Part shown: one piece after another, positions 31,041 through 38,559 of the stretch | Layout of the letters: the number at the start of each line of letters is the position of its first letter | Position numbering within the stretch: the first letter of the stretch is position 1 | NCBI GenBank assembly: GCA_024402895.1 | Contig: JAKSSX010000001.1 | Span: 86,090 to 150,089 of the forward strand | Reading direction: 5' to 3' | Origin: Candidatus Saccharimonadota bacterium | GTDB lineage: Bacteria > Patescibacteriota > Saccharimonadia > Saccharimonadales > Saccharimonadaceae | DNA length: 64,000 nt | Notes under the pieces: generated by a model | Seen by the model: only the letters and a program-made list of their open reading frames with translations | Told to the model about the DNA's origin: nothing | Databases searched by the model: none | Made by a program: the position numbers and the translations under genes

Positions 31041-31382
31041 ATGTGGTTCTTTTAGGCGGCTTTTTATACAATCTTTCTTTCGAAGTTTGTTAATTGTACA
31101 TTGCGGTAAAAAAGAGGTTTTTATGAAAGCAAGTTAAATGTAGTTTTAGCTTGCAAAGCCAACGATCGAGATTTGGAATTGCCAAATGGTTAGGATTTTA
31201 AAATATGGGCACACGAGGTTCGTGATGCGCCACAAATCCAGAATCGGTCATGATGCTTCTAGTTAGAGTTGTTTACTCTACGGTCATAGAAGTGCTCGCT
31301 GGTTGCGAGGTTTTCGAACATTTCGTCCGCCTGAAAGAACCCACCTCTAATATATGCCCCGTCATCTGGCGGGGCTCTTTTT
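31041..31382 (+). ncRNA. Probable stand-alone structured RNA of about 340 nt with paired ends, unclassified
   Basis: No long ORF. The 5' end (31043-31059) pairs with 31327-31344 over 17 bp with one bulge. Inside, by eye: TACAAT/ATTGTA hairpin (31066-31099 region); GCAAG/CTTGC hairpin; ATTTGG-AATTG-CCAAAT hairpin extended by CCAAC/GTTAGG; a GGATTT/AAATCC stem enclosing GGC-CACGA-GGT-TCGTG-GCC; CTTCTA/TAGAAG enclosing TAGAGT-TGTTT-ACTCTA; and CTCGC-TGGTT-GCGAG. GAGGT and ACCTC may add a further long-range pairing. A G/C-rich terminator ends it. RNase P, SRP, tmRNA and 6S signatures were looked for and not found. The terminator precedes the separate promoter of the next gene, so this is not a riboswitch leader. 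Confidence 0.72.
31356..31382 (+). terminator. Terminator of the second structured RNA
   Basis: GCCCCG (31356-31361) with CGGGGC (31370-31375), then TCTTTTT; the next gene's TATAAT begins at 31387. Confidence 0.88.
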
Positions 31383-31398
31383 ATGCTATAATTCGCTT

Positions 31399-32160
31399 AT
31401 GGTTAAACAAAAACAAAAATCAGATTTAAATGTTGTTGCAATTATCTTAGCGATTGTCGCTTTGCTCGCTATTGTCGGAGTGATTTGCTTAGCTTGGTTC
31501 TTGGCGATTGCGAACGAAAAAATTGAGCACCTCGAAAAGCAGAATGAAGAATTGAGCGCCGAATGTGACTCTGAGGCGCCGGGTCGGATTGATGATTGGG
31601 GTGATTTTGTTGTTAAGAAACCTTTGATTTATTTATACCCTACTGAAGAGACGGAAGTTTCAGTAAAACTTGGCAATGCTGACAAGTTGACGTCTAGCTA
31701 TCCAAAATACGATAAGGGCTGGAATGTTGTGGCGCAAAAGGATGGTAGTTTGGTTGATAAAAATACGGGTCGCTCTTTGTATGGTTTGTATTGGGAGGGT
31801 GCAAATTATCCGGCGAAGCAGAATGAAGAAGGCTTTGTTGTTGCCGGAAAAGATGCTGCAAGCTTCTTGGAAGAAAAGTTAGCGCAGCTTGGTTTGACTG
31901 AGCGCGAGGCGAACGAGATGATTATTTATTGGTTGCCTCAGCTAGAGAAAAATGCCTATAACTATATTCGTTTTGATTTGAATGAAGTGATGGATGGATA
32001 TATGCCGCTAAATATTGCACCGAAACCAGATACGGTAATTCGCGTTTCGATGGTATTTAAGGGGCTTGATGCGCCGATGTCTGTGCGCGAGCAGAAGTTG
32101 CCGAAGAAAGAGCGCAAAGGATTTACTGTTGTAGAGTGGGGCGGCAGCGAAATTAAGTAG
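31399..32160 (+). CDS. Membrane-anchored protein with KPxIYLYP domain
   Basis: 253 residues from the ATG at 31399; an open frame from 31354 runs through the preceding terminator and is rejected. TGC TATAAT (31387-31392) ends exactly 6 nt before it with no Shine-Dalgarno, so it is probably leaderless. One transmembrane helix (about 11-34), a short coiled coil (NEKIEHLEKQNEELSAE), then an exterior domain starting KKPLIYLYPTEETEVSVKL and containing GLYWEGANYP and GFVVAGKDAASFLEEKL. The KPxIYLYP domain is widespread in bacteria as a secreted or anchored unit of unknown function. A good terminator follows at 32166. Confidence 0.8.
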   Translation: MVKQKQKSDLNVVAIILAIVALLAIVGVICLAWFLAIANEKIEHLEKQNEELSAECDSEAPGRIDDWGDFVVKKPLIYLYPTEETEVSVKLGNADKLTSSYPKYDKGWNVVAQKDGSLVDKNTGRSLYGLYWEGANYPAKQNEEGFVVAGKDAASFLEEKLAQLGLTEREANEMIIYWLPQLEKNAYNYIRFDLNEVMDGYMPLNIAPKPDTVIRVSMVFKGLDAPMSVREQKLPKKERKGFTVVEWGGSEIK

Positions 32161-32165
32161 ATATA

Positions 32166-32198
32166 GAGAAAGCCGTCTCGATGAGACGGCTCTTTTTT
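32166..32198. terminator. Terminator between convergent genes
   Basis: GAGAAAGCCGTCTC-GAT-GAGACGGCTCTTTTTT, stem of about 10 bp with T-run on the plus strand; overlaps the last bases of the minus-strand alarmone synthetase. Confidence 0.85.
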
Positions 32199-32832
32199 AA
32201 TTGACAGAGTTTTCCTCAGAATGGTTTACCATTCTTTCGGCTATCTTCTCGAACTGGCGAAGATGGTTAGCCATTTCGGCGAAAAGCTCTGGTGCCTGAT
32301 CGGCGTGCTTTCCGTCGTGCTTATAGCAGGCTAAATGCTCGATGCTAGCCCAGAGATCCATGCCTTTTGTGCGGATTTGAATCTCAACTGGAACGGAACG
32401 AGTGATGCCTTGGTATTGAACCTGAACCTTGACGATTAAATGTAAACTGCTGTAGCCATTTTCTTTTGGCTCCTTTACGTAATCTTTCTCGTCAACGAGT
32501 TCTAAGCCTGGCTGATGAATTATTGCCTCGCGAATCTTATAAATATCATCCTGGAATAGGGTTACAATTCTGATTCCTGCAACATCTCTGATGCGCTTGC
32601 GCACACTCTCCAATGTTAACTCATGGCCTTTTCTTTCGCATTTTTCAACGACTGAATCGTATTCCTTGATTCTTCCCTCGATAGAGTCGTAGATATTACG
32701 CTGATCGGAAAATTCCTCCATGATTGTAGAAGCGTTTTCGATTTGCGTCTTAACGATTCTCAGCCCGCACTCGCAGAGTCGAGCATATTTGTTATACTCT
32801 TCCTCTGTCAATTTTTTATAAAGTTCTTCCAT
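32197..32832 (-). CDS. Small alarmone synthetase (RelQ/YjbM-like GTP pyrophosphokinase)
   Basis: 211 residues, the size of stand-alone RelA/SpoT synthetase-domain proteins. The synthetase motif runs from KRIRDVAGIRIVTLF through YVKEPKENGYSSLHLIVKV to VPVEIQIRTKGMDLWASIEH with the catalytic ENGYSSLH loop and EIQIRT strand. It makes (p)ppGpp from ATP and GDP/GTP to signal stress. No hydrolase domain is attached. A TATAAT (32887-32892) predicts a start near 32880, and the RNA begins with a TTGGC/GCCAA stem-loop (32863-32879). The ribosome-binding site is weak (GGGGG about 13 nt upstream). Confidence 0.93.
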   Translation of the reverse strand: MEELYKKLTEEEYNKYARLCECGLRIVKTQIENASTIMEEFSDQRNIYDSIEGRIKEYDSVVEKCERKGHELTLESVRKRIRDVAGIRIVTLFQDDIYKIREAIIHQPGLELVDEKDYVKEPKENGYSSLHLIVKVQVQYQGITRSVPVEIQIRTKGMDLWASIEHLACYKHDGKHADQAPELFAEMANHLRQFEKIAERMVNHSEENSVN

Positions 32833-32946
32833 TATATTTTTCGACCCCCAATGGACTAGATTTTGGCATAAAAAGCCAATATCTTAATTATAGCACAGAA
32901 TCGCAAAAAAGTCAATGCTGCTTATGCTTTCTTAAGATAAGAGTAG

Positions 32947-34920
32947 CTATTTTTTCTTCTCTAGCGCGAGCTTAATATCGTCAATTTGGTCGCGTAGTTC
33001 TGCGGCACGTTCAAACTCGAGATTTGCCGCGGCAATCTGCATTTGCGAGCTGAGTTCTTTGACGATTTGCGGAAGTTCTTCACGTGGGATTTTACGAAGG
33101 TCGAGCTTATTGCTCTTCTCTTTTTCTGGGATAATGGCGCGAAGACCGATGCTGATTTCTTTAGCGACGCCACGCGGCGTAATATTGTGCTTCTTATTGT
33201 AAGCTTGCTGAATTTCGCGACGGCGATAAGTTTCTTCGATAGCGCGTTGCATGCTGCCGGTCATATTATCGGCATACATAATAACTTTGCCTTCGACGTG
33301 ACGAGCGGCGCGACCGATGGTCTGAATAAGGGCCGATTCGCTGCGCAAGAAGCCTTCTTTGTCGGCGTCTAGAATGGCGACGAGCGAGACTTCTGGAAGA
33401 TCGAGACCCTCACGAAGAAGGTTGATGCCGACGAGAACATCGTAAGTACCATTGCGGAGGTCGCGCAAAATATCGCTACGTTCGAGTGTGTCGACGTCGC
33501 TGTGGATGTAGGCGGTCTTAATGTTTAGTTCCTTGAGATGCTCGGAAAGATCTTCGGCCATGCGCTTCGTGAGAGTCGTAACGATGACGCGCTGGTTTTT
33601 TGCAATGCGTTGGTCAATTTCTTCGATAAGGTCGTCGATTTGGTTTTCGCTACCACGAACTTCGATTTCTGGATCAAGAAGGCCGGTTGGGCGAATGACT
33701 TGCTCTGCCGGTTTTGGACTATGAGTGATTTCATATTCGCCTGGCGTTGCAGAAACGTAAATAATTTTATTGATGTGGCGGTCAAATTCTGCAAAAGTGA
33801 GTGGGCGGTTGTCTAGTGCGCTAGGAAGGCGGAAGCCGTAGTCTACGAGGGTTTCTTTGCGTGCGCGGTCGCCATTATACATGCCGCGAATCTGCGGAAT
33901 AGTCATGTGAGACTCGTCAACGAGACAGAGGAAATCGTCTGGGAAATAATCTAGCAAAGTTGCTGGTGGCTGGCCCATAGCGCGACCATCAATATGACGA
34001 GAATAGTTTTCAATGCCCTTTACAAAGCCGGTACTTTCGAGCATTTCCAAGTCGTATTTAATGCGCTGGGAAAGGCGCTGAGCTTCGAGATATTTGCGTT
34101 CGTTATTGAAGTATTTTAGGCGGTCTTCGTATTCGGCGCGAATCTTTTTGACAGCCATATCGAGCGACTCTTTTGGTGTAGCGTAATGGCTATTTGGAAA
34201 GATGCCGATTTCGTTTGGTTCTGCATAAACTTCGGCCGTGAGTGGATCGATCACCTTAATATTTTCGATTTGGTCGAAACCGAATTCGATGCGATATGCT
34301 CTATCGCCGGAAGCTGGAAAGACGTCAATAGTGTCGCCGCGGACGCGGAAATTGCCACGTTCAAAAGCGATATCGTTGCGATTGTACTGGATCTCGTTGA
34401 GTGCGCGAATGAAAAGCGACTGATCGCGTTGCTCGCCCTTCGCGACGCGCATAGCCATGGCTTTGTAGTTCTCTGGTGAACCGATACCGTAAATACAGGA
34501 AACGGACGCAACGATCAAAGTATCTTTACGTGTTAGGAGCGCCTCGGTTGCGCCGTGACGTAGGCGGTCAATTTCTTCGTTGATTGCGCTATCTTTTTCG
34601 ATGTAAGTATCAGTGCTCGCAATGTAAGCCTCTGGTTGATAGTAGTCAAAGTAACTAACAAAATAGTGAACTTCGTTTTCTGGGAAGAATTCGCGAAACT
34701 CGGAATAAAGCTGAGCGGCGAGGGTTTTATTGTGTGCGAGAACGAGAGTTGGCTTGTTATATTTTTCAATAATGTTTGCCATAGTAAAAGTCTTGCCGGA
34801 GCCGGTTACGCCAAGCAAAGTTTGTTCGCGTTCGCCGCGTGTCAAGCCGCGATAAAGCTGCTCGATTGCTTGAGGCTGATCGCCGGTTGGCTGATATTTA
34901 CTATGGAGTTTGAAATTCAT
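32947..34920 (-). CDS. uvrB: Excinuclease ABC subunit B
   Basis: 657 residues, full length. Helicase motif [14 protein letters not shown] is at about 39-51; the beta-hairpin region [20 protein letters not shown] reads damage; [20 protein letters not shown] and [20 protein letters not shown] are helicase motifs II and V. The C-terminal UVR motif [15 protein letters not shown] contacts UvrC or UvrA. It acts with UvrA (encoded at 38560) in nucleotide excision repair. A TATAAT (34927-34932) ends 6 nt before the ATG with no Shine-Dalgarno, so leaderless expression is likely. Confidence 0.99.
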   Translation of the reverse strand: MNFKLHSKYQPTGDQPQAIEQLYRGLTRGEREQTLLGVTGSGKTFTMANIIEKYNKPTLVLAHNKTLAAQLYSEFREFFPENEVHYFVSYFDYYQPEAYIASTDTYIEKDSAINEEIDRLRHGATEALLTRKDTLIVASVSCIYGIGSPENYKAMAMRVAKGEQRDQSLFIRALNEIQYNRNDIAFERGNFRVRGDTIDVFPASGDRAYRIEFGFDQIENIKVIDPLTAEVYAEPNEIGIFPNSHYATPKESLDMAVKKIRAEYEDRLKYFNNERKYLEAQRLSQRIKYDLEMLESTGFVKGIENYSRHIDGRAMGQPPATLLDYFPDDFLCLVDESHMTIPQIRGMYNGDRARKETLVDYGFRLPSALDNRPLTFAEFDRHINKIIYVSATPGEYEITHSPKPAEQVIRPTGLLDPEIEVRGSENQIDDLIEEIDQRIAKNQRVIVTTLTKRMAEDLSEHLKELNIKTAYIHSDVDTLERSDILRDLRNGTYDVLVGINLLREGLDLPEVSLVAILDADKEGFLRSESALIQTIGRAARHVEGKVIMYADNMTGSMQRAIEETYRRREIQQAYNKKHNITPRGVAKEISIGLRAIIPEKEKSNKLDLRKIPREELPQIVKELSSQMQIAAANLEFERAAELRDQIDDIKLALEKKK

Positions 34921-34932
34921 AGGAATATTATA

Positions 34933-35421
34933 CTATTCTTGACCGTTTAGCCATGGATCCTCTGGTTTTTGTGGCGCTACGTAAGGTGCTCGTTGCTGAG
35001 GATTATTATGTTTGAGGTTGTCATCTGGCTGAGCTGAGTTTGCTGAATAGTTTTGTTCGTTGAGGGTATACTGAGCTTTGCCGAAGCCTAGGATTGGATA
35101 GAAAATATATGGTAGTAGAATGAGACCAATGGCGAAAGCGCCATCTTTATTAAAGGCGGCAGACAATTGTATTGAAACCATAATTAGCCAAATTAAAACG
35201 CCGATGCCAGGAAATAGACAAACCGCTAAAAACCATCCATCGAGTCCGCTTATTTTAGTTAGGACATAGGCGTTATAAATTGGAATAAGTATCTCCCACC
35301 CTTCATGACCAGCTTTTTTGAATATTTTCCAGAGCGCAATGATGCTGATAATGGAGCCTATGTATAATAATGCCGCAATAGCTAACAATATACTTAGTAT
35401 TGCGAGATCCCCTTCTGTCAT
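34933..35421 (-). CDS. DUF5684 small membrane protein
   Basis: 162 residues. Four hydrophobic segments with the pattern ALWKIFKKAGHEGWEILIPI and YNAYVLTKISGLDGWFL, as in DUF5684 proteins often found next to signal-peptidase or stress genes. The tail of 45 residues is polar, Pro/Asn/Gln-rich and probably cytoplasmic. Its stop lies 12 nt before the uvrB start, within the uvrB -10 region. A start near 35421 is preceded by a weak AAGGACTTAGACT. Function unknown. Confidence 0.82.
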   Translation of the reverse strand: MTEGDLAILSILLAIAALLYIGSIISIIALWKIFKKAGHEGWEILIPIYNAYVLTKISGLDGWFLAVCLFPGIGVLIWLIMVSIQLSAAFNKDGAFAIGLILLPYIFYPILGFGKAQYTLNEQNYSANSAQPDDNLKHNNPQQRAPYVAPQKPEDPWLNGQE

Positions 35422-35451
35422 AGTCTAAGTCCTTATGGTTATTTGGTATTA

Positions 35452-36744
35452 TTATAGTTTATTGACAAGCTTTTTAAAATCGTCGCCGCGCTCTTCGAAG
35501 TTCTTATAGAAACCGTAGCTCGCAGCTGCTGGCGATAGGAGGCAGCTTTTGTTTGGTGTAGTGAGTTTATAAGCCTGTTCAACTGCTTCGTGCATATCTT
35601 TGACTGGAATGAGATTTTGGGAATATTCGCCTTCATCGAAAATGGCTTTGAAGCGCGCATCGGTAGCTGGCAAAAGAATTACATTGCGGATATTGGTCTG
35701 GCGAATAAAGTCGACGAGTGGATGATAATCTAGGCCGCGATCCATGCCGCCGAGAATAATCGTGTCGACGTCGCCAAGTGCCTTGATAGCATTCATGACG
35801 GCTTCTTGTGCTGTTGCGATAGAGTCGTTATAGAACTTGATGTCGCGGAAAGTGCCGACGTATTCTAGGCGATGAGGAAGTGGCTGGAAACTTGCGATTG
35901 CTTGCTTGAAGATTTCGCCATTAATCTTAAATGCGTATGCGATAGCGGCTGCAACTTGAATATTGAGTTGATTATGTTCGCCAATGAGTTTTGTGCGAAT
36001 TTGGTCGCGTGGGAAGATTTCGGTTTTTGTAATGTCAATTTTCATGACTGGCGCAGCGGCTAACTCTTCCTGAGTTGCGTGCTGGAAAATATCGCCATAA
36101 ATTAGTAAATCGTCAGCTGTTTGATATTTGAAAATATTCTTTTTTGCGCCGTAATAATCTTCTGGCGTAGTGTAGTGATCGAAGTGCTCTTCATAGATGT
36201 TTAGTAGTACGGAAATGTATGGGCTTGCCTGAATATACTCGAGCTGATGTGCGGAAAGTTCATAAACGATGACGGTTTTTTCATTGATTTCGTCGATAAT
36301 ATCAAAGCAAGGTTTGCCGATGTTGCCAACTAAAAATGTGTCGAAATTTGCAGTTTTTAGAACATGATAAATAAGTGAGCTTGTCGTACTCTTGCCCTTT
36401 GTGCCGGTAATACCGATGACTTGGCGATGGAAAGCGCGCATAAAGAGATCGGTTTGGCTGGTAATTTTTGCCTTAGTTTCTGCGTCTAGTAAGTCTTTAA
36501 TAATTACGCCCGGAGCTTTCAAAATAAGGTCGTAATTTTTGCAGGCAGCAAGATAATTTTCGCCACTAATAATTGTTGTATTTTTTACATCATCTTCATC
36601 CGTGATAGGGTTTTGATCGGCAATAGCAATGTTTGCTTCCGGAAGGTTTTCGCGAATAAATTTGAGAGTACTGCGACCTTCTCTGCCGAAGCCTAAAATG
36701 AGAATGGATTTGTCGCGTAGGAAATCGATTATCTGCTGTTTCAT
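35452..36744 (-). CDS. murD: UDP-MurNAc-L-alanine--glutamate ligase (MurD family)
   Basis: 430 residues. Mur ligase layout: N-terminal Rossmann domain (LILGFGREGRSTLKFI), ATP loop GITGTKGKSTTSSLIYHV at about 114-131, a central domain with NIYEEHFDHYTTPEDYYGAKK, and a C-terminal domain with ILGGMDRGLDYHPLVDFI and LLSPAAASYGFYKNFEERG. It adds glutamate to UDP-MurNAc-L-Ala in the cytoplasm. Its start overlaps the stop of murL by four bases. In Xanthomonas a MurD variant (MurD2) adds L-Glu and MurL then epimerises it, so this MurD may use L-Glu; that is inference from the pairing. Confidence 0.95.
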   Translation of the reverse strand: MKQQIIDFLRDKSILILGFGREGRSTLKFIRENLPEANIAIADQNPITDEDDVKNTTIISGENYLAACKNYDLILKAPGVIIKDLLDAETKAKITSQTDLFMRAFHRQVIGITGTKGKSTTSSLIYHVLKTANFDTFLVGNIGKPCFDIIDEINEKTVIVYELSAHQLEYIQASPYISVLLNIYEEHFDHYTTPEDYYGAKKNIFKYQTADDLLIYGDIFQHATQEELAAAPVMKIDITKTEIFPRDQIRTKLIGEHNQLNIQVAAAIAYAFKINGEIFKQAIASFQPLPHRLEYVGTFRDIKFYNDSIATAQEAVMNAIKALGDVDTIILGGMDRGLDYHPLVDFIRQTNIRNVILLPATDARFKAIFDEGEYSQNLIPVKDMHEAVEQAYKLTTPNKSCLLSPAAASYGFYKNFEERGDDFKKLVNKL

Positions 36745-38093
36745 AGTGCGTATAGTGCCTTTAGATATTCTTCTGGAATGTTATGTTGAGAATTATAATA
36801 TTGCGGAACTGTGTACTGTACGGTTGGATTGTAGCTGTAGCTCTTGTAATACCATTGCAATAATTTTGGTAGCGGTTTTGGCGCATCTTCGCTTTCGATT
36901 GCAATCTTGATTGAATAATTAATCTCTTCGCGCGTGCCGACACATTCGAATGGCTTTGTTGTGTCTGGCGCGATGAGGCTATAGAAAATTTGACCCATTG
37001 ATTCGTCGTCGAGTAAGTCGCGTCCAAATATTTCAATGAGGCGATCTTTTGCGACGAATGGATAAAGCATGATATAGACATACATGCACTTTGCACAGTG
37101 GCCGCACCAGCTATTGGTTTTTGTGCCAACATTGCAACTGCGGAATGCTTTTAGGTAGCTTGGGAATTTGATGAATTTTTGGACGATTTGGAATTCGTTC
37201 ATGCTGCGAAGAAGGCTGAAATAATGAATCTTTTCGCAGAGGTAAGTCTGAAGATAGGTCTCGAAATCTCTCTCAAATTCGTAGCTCTTGGAATATTGAT
37301 GATTAATGGTTGTTCCGGCAATGTTGCCCTCATTTGCGGATGCTTCGTTGCTGACGACAATGTATTTGATATTGTTTAAGTAGCAAATGATTGCGCAAGC
37401 AAATGCAAGCATGCCGGAAAATGGAACATGGCCATTAAAGAATTGACCGGTTTGGTTGAGCTCAAGAATTTGTTCGTCGATAGAAAGATTGAAATTGCAG
37501 ATACTGTCTAGGCCGTAGCCAGCAAGACTGATGCCGTCGAGCGCTGCGCGATTGACTGGATAAAGGCTGCGATTGAATTGCATGCAGAGATTCTGTTCGC
37601 GCATAAAGCCGAGTGCTTCGAGCGAGACAATAGAGTCTTTACCGCCGCCGACTGTGATGAGATTCCCGGCAAAATTATCGTCGAAATAGAACTGCTTTTT
37701 CTCGGCCGGTTCTGGTGCGTCAATAGTCATGAAATCCGCATATTGCATTAACATATTGTTGCGATACATTAATTCGCCGAGGCCGTTATAGAAAAGTTTT
37801 TTGAAGAATTCTTTTTGGACCACATCAAGCTCACCGCACTTGATTGTAAACTTCGGAGCGAGGCTTAATTTGTAGTAATTAATCGCATTGATGATACCAA
37901 AATTAAAGAAGAGATTATCGAGGATTTCGTTTTTTAAGTATTCATTGCGAATGCTTGCGATTGGAATATCTACGGTAGGTTCAAAAGTATATTCGCCGAG
38001 CTTGTAAACGAAGCTTGCGTGAATGCCGTTGATATTGCGTTCGAATTGATATGACTCGAAGATAAATTCAGGATATTTATTGCGAATTTCCAT
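36741..38093 (-). CDS. murL: UDP-MurNAc-L-Ala-L-Glu epimerase
   Basis: 450 residues, similar in length and layout to MurL. A PP-loop-like motif VGGGKDSIVSLEALG (GGGKDS at 149-154) fits the ATP-to-AMP+PPi chemistry reported for MurL. IKYIVVSNEASANEGNIAGT (about 242-261) and a cysteine cluster C320, C330, C333, C336 (SWCGHCAKC) are further conserved features. MurL converts the terminal L-Glu of UDP-MurNAc-L-Ala-L-Glu to D-Glu, replacing glutamate racemase. TGC TAAAAT (38100-38105) ends 6 nt before the ATG, inside the upstream HAD-like gene that overlaps it by 17 nt, so an internal leaderless promoter is likely. Cotranscribed with murD. Confidence 0.85.
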   Translation of the reverse strand: MEIRNKYPEFIFESYQFERNINGIHASFVYKLGEYTFEPTVDIPIASIRNEYLKNEILDNLFFNFGIINAINYYKLSLAPKFTIKCGELDVVQKEFFKKLFYNGLGELMYRNNMLMQYADFMTIDAPEPAEKKQFYFDDNFAGNLITVGGGKDSIVSLEALGFMREQNLCMQFNRSLYPVNRAALDGISLAGYGLDSICNFNLSIDEQILELNQTGQFFNGHVPFSGMLAFACAIICYLNNIKYIVVSNEASANEGNIAGTTINHQYSKSYEFERDFETYLQTYLCEKIHYFSLLRSMNEFQIVQKFIKFPSYLKAFRSCNVGTKTNSWCGHCAKCMYVYIMLYPFVAKDRLIEIFGRDLLDDESMGQIFYSLIAPDTTKPFECVGTREEINYSIKIAIESEDAPKPLPKLLQWYYKSYSYNPTVQYTVPQYYNSQHNIPEEYLKALYAL

Positions 38094-38487
38094 GCTTATA
38101 TTTTAGCACTTCTAATGCTTTTTCTGCCATTTCGGCGTCGCTAGGATTCATATGAATAAAGTTATCGAGTGCATTATGAGTTTTTAGCGCGTAATAGTCG
38201 GCTTCGGATTGATTGTCGTCTAACCAAACGAATGGGCGGCTAAAATCGATACTATCGGATTTATAAATTCCGCTTTGGCAGTACTGAATTTCGTTTTGCA
38301 GGCGCGCTAACAAATCGCCTTCATATTCCCCAGCTAAAACTTCAGGAATGCGTTGTTCGGAGTAGGAAGTGAGCCAGTAAATATTTCCTGCGAAGTTGTC
38401 TAAAATAAAAGTTAGAAGCGCTTCTTTGTCTGCTTTCGGAGAATTGTTAGCGATGAGGGTTCCGTAAATATCCAAGTAGATGTCCAT
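38077..38487 (-). CDS. Small HAD-like protein
   Basis: 136 residues. The N-terminus MDIYLDIYGTLI matches HAD motif I with the two aspartates reduced to D2 and D6, GT retained (usual DxDGT, here LDIYGT); NIYWLTSYSEQ matches motif II (T/S), and FVWLDDNQSEAD resembles motif IV with a DD pair. Cap domains are absent, as in small HAD phosphatases. Substrate unknown; a link to precursor or nucleotide metabolism is suggested by the overlapping murL gene. A CATAAT box (38494-38499) ends 6 nt before the ATG, with no Shine-Dalgarno. Confidence 0.7.
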   Translation of the reverse strand: MDIYLDIYGTLIANNSPKADKEALLTFILDNFAGNIYWLTSYSEQRIPEVLAGEYEGDLLARLQNEIQYCQSGIYKSDSIDFSRPFVWLDDNQSEADYYALKTHNALDNFIHMNPSDAEMAEKALEVLKYKHGNSQ

Positions 38488-38559
38488 AGGTCTATTATGG
38501 CATGATTTTAAGCGTAACTTGGATTGATTTTTTAAGATAAAAATGATAGAATATGCGAG

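Noticed and set aside
31354-31398. A start for the KPxIYLYP protein at 31354
   Set aside because: That frame would begin inside the terminator of the structured RNA, upstream of the gene's own TATAAT; the ATG at 31399 fits the 6-nt rule.
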